Origin: Natrialbaceae archaeon Tc-Br11_E2g1
GTDB lineage: Archaea > Halobacteriota > Halobacteria > Halobacteriales > Natrialbaceae
Length of the DNA: 18,707 nucleotides
Assembly: GCA_001564255.1 (NCBI GenBank)
Contig: LKNC01000017.1
Location: 1 to 18,707 of the forward strand
Direction of reading: 5' to 3'
A program made the position numbers and the translations under genes. The notes under the pieces were generated by a model. It did not search any database and had not been told where the DNA came from. It was given only the letters and a program-made list of their open reading frames with translations. Shown piece after piece: positions 15,393-18,707 of the stretch; position 1 is the first letter of the stretch; each line of letters begins with the position of its first letter.

Positions 15393-16766
15393 ATGACGCT
15401 TTTCGGGACGGCAGGGATCCGCGGTCCGGTCGAGAACCGAGTGACCCCAGAGCTCGCGCTCTCGGTCGGCCAGGCCGCGGGGAAGCCGGGTGAGACGTTC
15501 GTCGTCGGACGGGACGCCCGGGAAACCGGCGAGGCACTCGCGGCCGCGATGGAAGCCGGCCTCGAGAGCGCCGGCAGCGCGGTCCGCCGGGTCGGGGTCG
15601 TCCCGACGCCGACACTGGCCTACGCCTCACGGGGCCGACGGGGAGTCATGGTGACCGCGAGTCACAACCCGCCGGCGGACAACGGGATCAAGTTCTTCTC
15701 GGATGGCGTCGAGTACGACCGCGACGCCGAGAAGCTGGTCGAACACGGCGTCGAAACCGGCCCCGAGCGCGTCCCCTGGGCGGCGTGGGGTGGCGCCGAA
15801 CGACTCGAAATCCTCGAGTCCTACCGCAACGCCGTGGGCGAATACGTCCGCGAGGAGTTCCCCGGAGAGGGCGGAGAGCTGCTCTCGGAGCTGTCGATCG
15901 CCGTCGACTGTGGAGCCGGCGTGGCCGGGCTCGCGACCCCACAGATCCTCGATGCCCTCGGCGCCGACGTCGTCGCGGTGAACGCGGCCGTCGACGGCCA
16001 CTTCCCGGCCAGAGAGAGCAAGCCGACCCCGGAGACCCTCCAGTCCTTTTCGAGGTTCCTCGCCGAGGGCGACGGCGACCTCGGAATCGCCCACGACGGT
16101 GACGGTGACCGGATCGTCGTCCTCGACGGCGACGGCGAGGTGATCCACGAGGACACGGTTCTCGCCGTCGTCGCCGCCCACTACACCCGGACGGCCGGGG
16201 CCGACGACCCCGTCGTCGTCACCACACCCAACGCCTCCGCCCGGATCGACGAACAGGTCAGGAGAGCCGGGGGGCGTGTCGAACGCGTCCGACTGGGTGC
16301 GCTACACGAGGGGATCGCGAGGGTGCGCGAAAACGCGGGCGATGACACCGACGTCGTCTTCGCCGCCGAACCCTGGAAACACATCCACCCCGCGTTCGGC
16401 GGCTGGATCGATGCCATCGTCAGCGCCGGCGTCGTCTCCGCGCTCGTCCTCGAGGCCGGCGACACCGACGCCCTGCGTGCGCCCGTGACCGAGCGCCCCT
16501 ACCGGAAAGAACGCGTCGACTGCCCCGACGAGGCGAAAGCCGCGACGATGACCGCCCTCGAGACCGCCCTCCCCGACGCCGTCCCCGAGGCGGCCGTCAA
16601 CACCGACTACGGCGTCCGCCTCGAGTTCGCCGACGCCTCCTGGACGCTCGTGCGCCCGAGTGGCACCGAGCCGTACGTCCGGATCTACGCCGAGAGCGAG
16701 GACGTCGACGAACTGGTGGCCACGGTTCGGGAAGTCGTCGAGACGACGATCGCCGACGTCACGTAG
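15393..16766 (+). CDS. Alpha-D-phosphohexomutase superfamily enzyme (GlmM-like; possible phosphopentomutase)
   Basis: A 457-residue four-domain phosphomutase that moves a phosphate between C1 and another hydroxyl of a sugar. The active-site serine loop is TASHNPP (Ser90), the Mg2+ loop DGDGDR (Asp235, Asp237, Asp239), and the phosphate-binding loop RPSGTEPYVRIY (421-432). The sugar-recognition loop, normally GGEQSGH- or GEESGH-like, reads EPWKHIHPAFGGWID (326-340), so substrate choice may differ from classical GlmM or ManB. Automated annotation would say phosphoglucosamine mutase. Genes for cytidine deaminase and uridine phosphorylase follow on the same strand, which points to ribose-1-phosphate to ribose-5-phosphate conversion. 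An archaeal phosphopentomutase in this superfamily is known from Thermococcus. The superfamily is certain; the substrate is inference. Confidence 0.9.
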   Translation: MTLFGTAGIRGPVENRVTPELALSVGQAAGKPGETFVVGRDARETGEALAAAMEAGLESAGSAVRRVGVVPTPTLAYASRGRRGVMVTASHNPPADNGIKFFSDGVEYDRDAEKLVEHGVETGPERVPWAAWGGAERLEILESYRNAVGEYVREEFPGEGGELLSELSIAVDCGAGVAGLATPQILDALGADVVAVNAAVDGHFPARESKPTPETLQSFSRFLAEGDGDLGIAHDGDGDRIVVLDGDGEVIHEDTVLAVVAAHYTRTAGADDPVVVTTPNASARIDEQVRRAGGRVERVRLGALHEGIARVRENAGDDTDVVFAAEPWKHIHPAFGGWIDAIVSAGVVSALVLEAGDTDALRAPVTERPYRKERVDCPDEAKAATMTALETALPDAVPEAAVNTDYGVRLEFADASWTLVRPSGTEPYVRIYAESEDVDELVATVREVVETTIADVT

Positions 16767-16814
16767 GCCGGCGACGCCGGTGGCTTCTTGAGTGGCGTCG
16801 ATCTATCGAGGCGT

Positions 16815-17213
16815 ATGAACGCCGACAGCGAGGGGCTGATCGAGGCCGCCCGCGAGGTACAGGCCAGGGCACACGTGCCCTACTCGAACTACCGCGTCGG
16901 GGCCGCCCTCGAGACCGCCGACGGCGAGGTGTACGTCGGCTGTAACATCGAGAACGCCAACTACAGCAACAGCTTACACGCCGAGGAGGTCGCCCTCGCC
17001 GCGGCGATCACAGAGGGCCACGAGGGGTTTTCCCGCATCGCGGTGAGCTCGAGTCGCCGCGACGGGGTCACCCCCTGTGGGATGTGTCGCCAGACGCTCG
17101 CGGAGTTCTGTGGCGAGGAGTTTCCCGTCCTCTGTGACGAAGGCGAGTCGGTTCGCGAGTACACCCTCGGTGAGCTACTGCCGAGGGCGATCAGCGAAGA
17201 GACCCTCGAGTAG
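16815..17213 (+). CDS. cdd: Cytidine deaminase (small form with HAE zinc motif)
   Basis: A 132-residue zinc enzyme that hydrolyses cytidine or deoxycytidine to uridine or deoxyuridine plus ammonia. Substrate-binding GCNIENANYSNS, catalytic HAEE (His55 zinc ligand, Glu57 proton shuttle) and PCGMCRQ (Cys88, Cys91 zinc ligands) are all in place. Its length matches the homotetrameric class, in which the first ligand is usually Cys (CAE); here it is His, as in the larger dimeric class. The start is the ATG at 16815; an upstream ATG (16788) in frame would add nine residues. Position between the phosphomutase and uridine phosphorylase genes supports pyrimidine nucleoside salvage or catabolism. Confidence 0.93.
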   Translation: MNADSEGLIEAAREVQARAHVPYSNYRVGAALETADGEVYVGCNIENANYSNSLHAEEVALAAAITEGHEGFSRIAVSSSRRDGVTPCGMCRQTLAEFCGEEFPVLCDEGESVREYTLGELLPRAISEETLE

Positions 17214-17244
17214 CGGCCGTTCCTCGGAAAAAGGCTTCGCATAT

Positions 17245-17261
17245 ACATGCCTAAAGCATGT
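17245..17261. repeat. Hairpin-forming inverted repeat downstream of cdd
   Basis: ACATGC-CTAAA-GCATGT is a perfect 6-bp inverted repeat with a 5-bp loop, extendable by ATAC/GTAT pairing if a 2-nt bulge is allowed. It sits in an AT-rich patch 31 bp after cdd and just past the end of the minus-strand split gene. It could end transcripts from both sides, but no T-run follows. Confidence 0.3.
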
Positions 17262-17268
17262 GTATCTG

Positions 17269-17452
17269 TCAAACCCCGATACGGGATCGGGCGATAACGG
17301 GCCCGAGATGGTCCAGATCAATCTCCGGTTGGGCGAGGCCGTCCTCGAGTTCCCCACGGGCGGGCCGAGTTCGGGGATGTTCTCGTCGACGGCGGCGTGA
17401 AACCACGGCGTCGGCTGTCGGACGACGCCGACGAGGGTCGTCCCCGTGCCAT
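17269..17452 (-). pseudogene. Split 61-codon gene with two apparent one-base losses
   Basis: Between cdd and udp the minus strand shows coding-like text in two frames. One frame reads GTGTTLVGVVRQPTPWFHAA then VDENIPELGPPVG; the next reads ELEDGLAQPEIDLDHLGP then VIARSRIGV and TGA. Adding one G just after the ATG at 17450-17452 and one G in the GTGGGGAAC run (about 17360) joins them into a single 61-residue ORF starting with that ATG. The ATG is 28 bp from a TATA box shared with udp. Codon choice in both halves is haloarchaeal-like. Both faults lie in G-runs, so a real decayed gene and a homopolymer sequencing error are both possible. I do not recognise the protein. Confidence 0.4.
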
Positions 17453-17474
17453 AGCGGGCTTTCGTCCGCCCCGC

Positions 17475-17484
17475 ATTTATATAC
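17475..17484. promoter_or_regulatory. TATA box of udp, possibly shared with the opposite strand
   Basis: ATTTATATAC on the plus strand is centred about 31 bp before the udp ATG. On the minus strand, GTATATAAAT is about 28 bp before the ATG of the split small gene. It is the only AT-rich patch in a GC-rich stretch. The box is nearly symmetric, so it could serve both directions. Confidence 0.6.
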
Positions 17485-17510
17485 GCCCCCGGACCGAACC
17501 CCGCGAGCGA

Positions 17511-18329
17511 ATGCCAGGGGACAGCGAGGACCCGAACGCGGACGTACAGTACCACCTCGAGGTCGGCCCCGGGGACGTCGCCGAGACCGTTCTCCTGCCG
17601 GGCAATCCCGAACGCGTGGAGACGGTCCTCGAGTGCTGGGACGACGGTGAGGTCCGGGCCCACCACCGGGAGTATCGCACCGCCACGGGAACCTACGACG
17701 GGACGCCGGTGTCGGTCACGTCGACGGGGATCGGCTCGCCGTCGGCCGCCATCGCCGTCGAGGAACTCGCCAGGGTGGGCGTCGAGACGTGCATCCGGGT
17801 GGGGTCGTGTGGTGCGATCCAGCCCGAAATGTCGGTGGGGGACCTCGTGATCACCACGGGTGCGGTTCGCCAGGAGGGGACCAGCGACGAGTACGTCCGG
17901 GAGGAGTACCCCGCGAGCGCCGACCACGAGGTCGTCTCGGCGCTGATCGCCGCCGCCGAACGACTCGATTACGAGTATCACACCGGGATTACGATGAGCG
18001 CCGACTCCTTTTACGCCGGCCAGGGCCGTCCCGGCTTCGACGGCTTTTCGGCCGCTGGCTCCGACCAACTGGTCGACGACCTCCGGGAGGCCAACGTCGC
18101 CAACATCGAGATGGAAGCCAGCGCGATCCTCACGCTCGCGAACATCTACGGGCTCCGGGCGGGTGCGGTCTGTACCGTCTACGCCAACCGGGAGACCGGC
18201 GAGTTCCGAACGGAGGGGGAGACTCGAGCCGTCGAGACCGCCTCGATGGCGGCTCATCTGCTCGCCAGGATGGACGAGGTCAAACGCGAGGCGGGCGTCG
18301 AACGGTGGCACGCCGACCTGTCACTGTAG
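17511..18329 (+). CDS. udp: Uridine phosphorylase (nucleoside phosphorylase family)
   Basis: A 272-residue NP-I family enzyme that splits uridine with phosphate into uracil and ribose-1-phosphate. Phosphate-binding features include LPGNPERV (Arg35) and RVGSCGAI (Arg96). The ribose site includes NIEMEASAIL (Glu200-Met201-Glu202). FYAGQGR supplies Gln171 and Arg173, matching the uracil-recognising Gln and Arg of Escherichia coli Udp, which favours uridine over purine nucleosides. The frame is open from 17397, but I chose the ATG at 17511 because a strong TATA box lies 31 bp upstream and the preceding residues look non-coding. With cytidine deaminase and the phosphomutase it makes a short route from cytidine to pentose phosphate. 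Its 3' end is 14 bp from the convergent TRAP permease gene. Confidence 0.92.
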   Translation: MPGDSEDPNADVQYHLEVGPGDVAETVLLPGNPERVETVLECWDDGEVRAHHREYRTATGTYDGTPVSVTSTGIGSPSAAIAVEELARVGVETCIRVGSCGAIQPEMSVGDLVITTGAVRQEGTSDEYVREEYPASADHEVVSALIAAAERLDYEYHTGITMSADSFYAGQGRPGFDGFSAAGSDQLVDDLREANVANIEMEASAILTLANIYGLRAGAVCTVYANRETGEFRTEGETRAVETASMAAHLLARMDEVKREAGVERWHADLSL

Positions 18330-18343
18330 AGGGGGCCCGGAGG

Positions 18344-18707
18344 TTACGGCGCGAAGACGTTCAACCCGGGGAAGATGAAAAAGGCCCCCCAGATTGCGAC
18401 TAGGACGAGCAGGTGTGGCAACGCCGCGTAGGCCACCTTGATATAGTCGATATCGGTCAGGCCGCTGATGACGTAGAGGTTCAGCCCGTACGGCGGGGTA
18501 ATAAAGCCGATCGCGTCGCTCATCATAAACAGGACGCCCCACGTGACCGGGTCGAGCCCGAGTTCCATCGCAGCCGGGGTGAGAAACGGTGCCGTGAGGA
18601 CGATGTTCGGGACAGACGAGAGCAACGACCCCGTGAGCAACATGATAGTCATCATCGCGAGGATGACCAGCCAGTCGGAACCGAGACTCAGGAGGGCGTC
18701 CGAGACG
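18344..18707 (-). CDS. TRAP transporter large permease (DctM-like), C-terminal part (partial)
   Basis: About 120 codons of a membrane protein run off the right edge on the minus strand and end at TAA (18344-18346). The visible text (MLLTGSLLSSVPNIVLTAPF, PAAMELGLDPVTWGVLFMMS, DAIGFITPPYGLNLYVISGL) is typical of the last helices of DctM/SiaM-type TRAP permeases. The SSVPNIV and TPPYGLNLYV elements belong to the second half of the ion-transporter fold. TRAP systems use the sodium gradient to take up organic acids, which suits a haloarchaeon. The binding protein and small permease are presumably outside the window, so the substrate cannot be stated. Confidence 0.9.
   Translation of the reverse strand, partial: VSDALLSLGSDWLVILAMMTIMLLTGSLLSSVPNIVLTAPFLTPAAMELGLDPVTWGVLFMMSDAIGFITPPYGLNLYVISGLTDIDYIKVAYAALPHLLVLVAIWGAFFIFPGLNVFAP

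Noticed and set aside
1..18707. CRISPR array, insertion sequence, toxin-antitoxin or defence system
   Set aside because: I saw no spaced direct-repeat series, transposase, integrase, nuclease-helicase set or small toxin pair in any frame.

Overview
The window looks like chromosome of an extremely halophilic archaeon (class Halobacteria). The protein-coding parts are GC-rich. The proteins are strongly acidic. Promoters are archaeal TATA boxes 25-31 bp from start codons, as expected for leaderless or nearly leaderless transcripts. The gene set (TrmY, HemAT-type transducer, DUF63 membrane protein, phaR-phaP-phaE-phaC) is typical of haloarchaea. I cannot name the genus.

Left part (1-6160): the end of a (Fe-S)-binding CCG-domain protein on the plus strand, then a five-gene minus-strand operon. 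Its genes are a Tat-exported solute-binding lipoprotein, a PotA-like ATPase, two PotB/PotC-like permeases and a class III aminotransferase. Read together, it imports a polyamine-like amine and removes an amino group from it. This block looks less GC-rich than the right half.

Middle (6160-9540): about 1 kb of AT-rich spacer with a probable decayed gene end, a tRNA-Pro(CGG), trmY (which modifies tRNA position 54), and a soluble globin-coupled aerotaxis transducer.

Right part (9540-18707): an inositol-monophosphatase/fructose-bisphosphatase family gene and a DUF63 membrane protein face the minus-strand polyhydroxyalkanoate operon phaR-phaP-phaE-phaC. A MaoC/PhaJ-like hydratase is divergent from phaR, and the shared control region holds several inverted repeats. 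A nucleoside-catabolism group follows: a phosphohexomutase-superfamily enzyme, cytidine deaminase and uridine phosphorylase. The window closes with the 3' end of a TRAP transporter large permease on the minus strand.

The best leads are: a helix-hairpin-helix domain fused to PhaC; palindromes in the phaR/phaJ control region; a phosphomutase whose sugar loop and neighbours suggest a pentose substrate; a cysteine-rich insert in the aminotransferase; and a 61-codon gene, split by two apparent one-G losses, that shares a TATA box with the uridine phosphorylase gene. I found no CRISPR array, insertion sequence or clearly new defence system.
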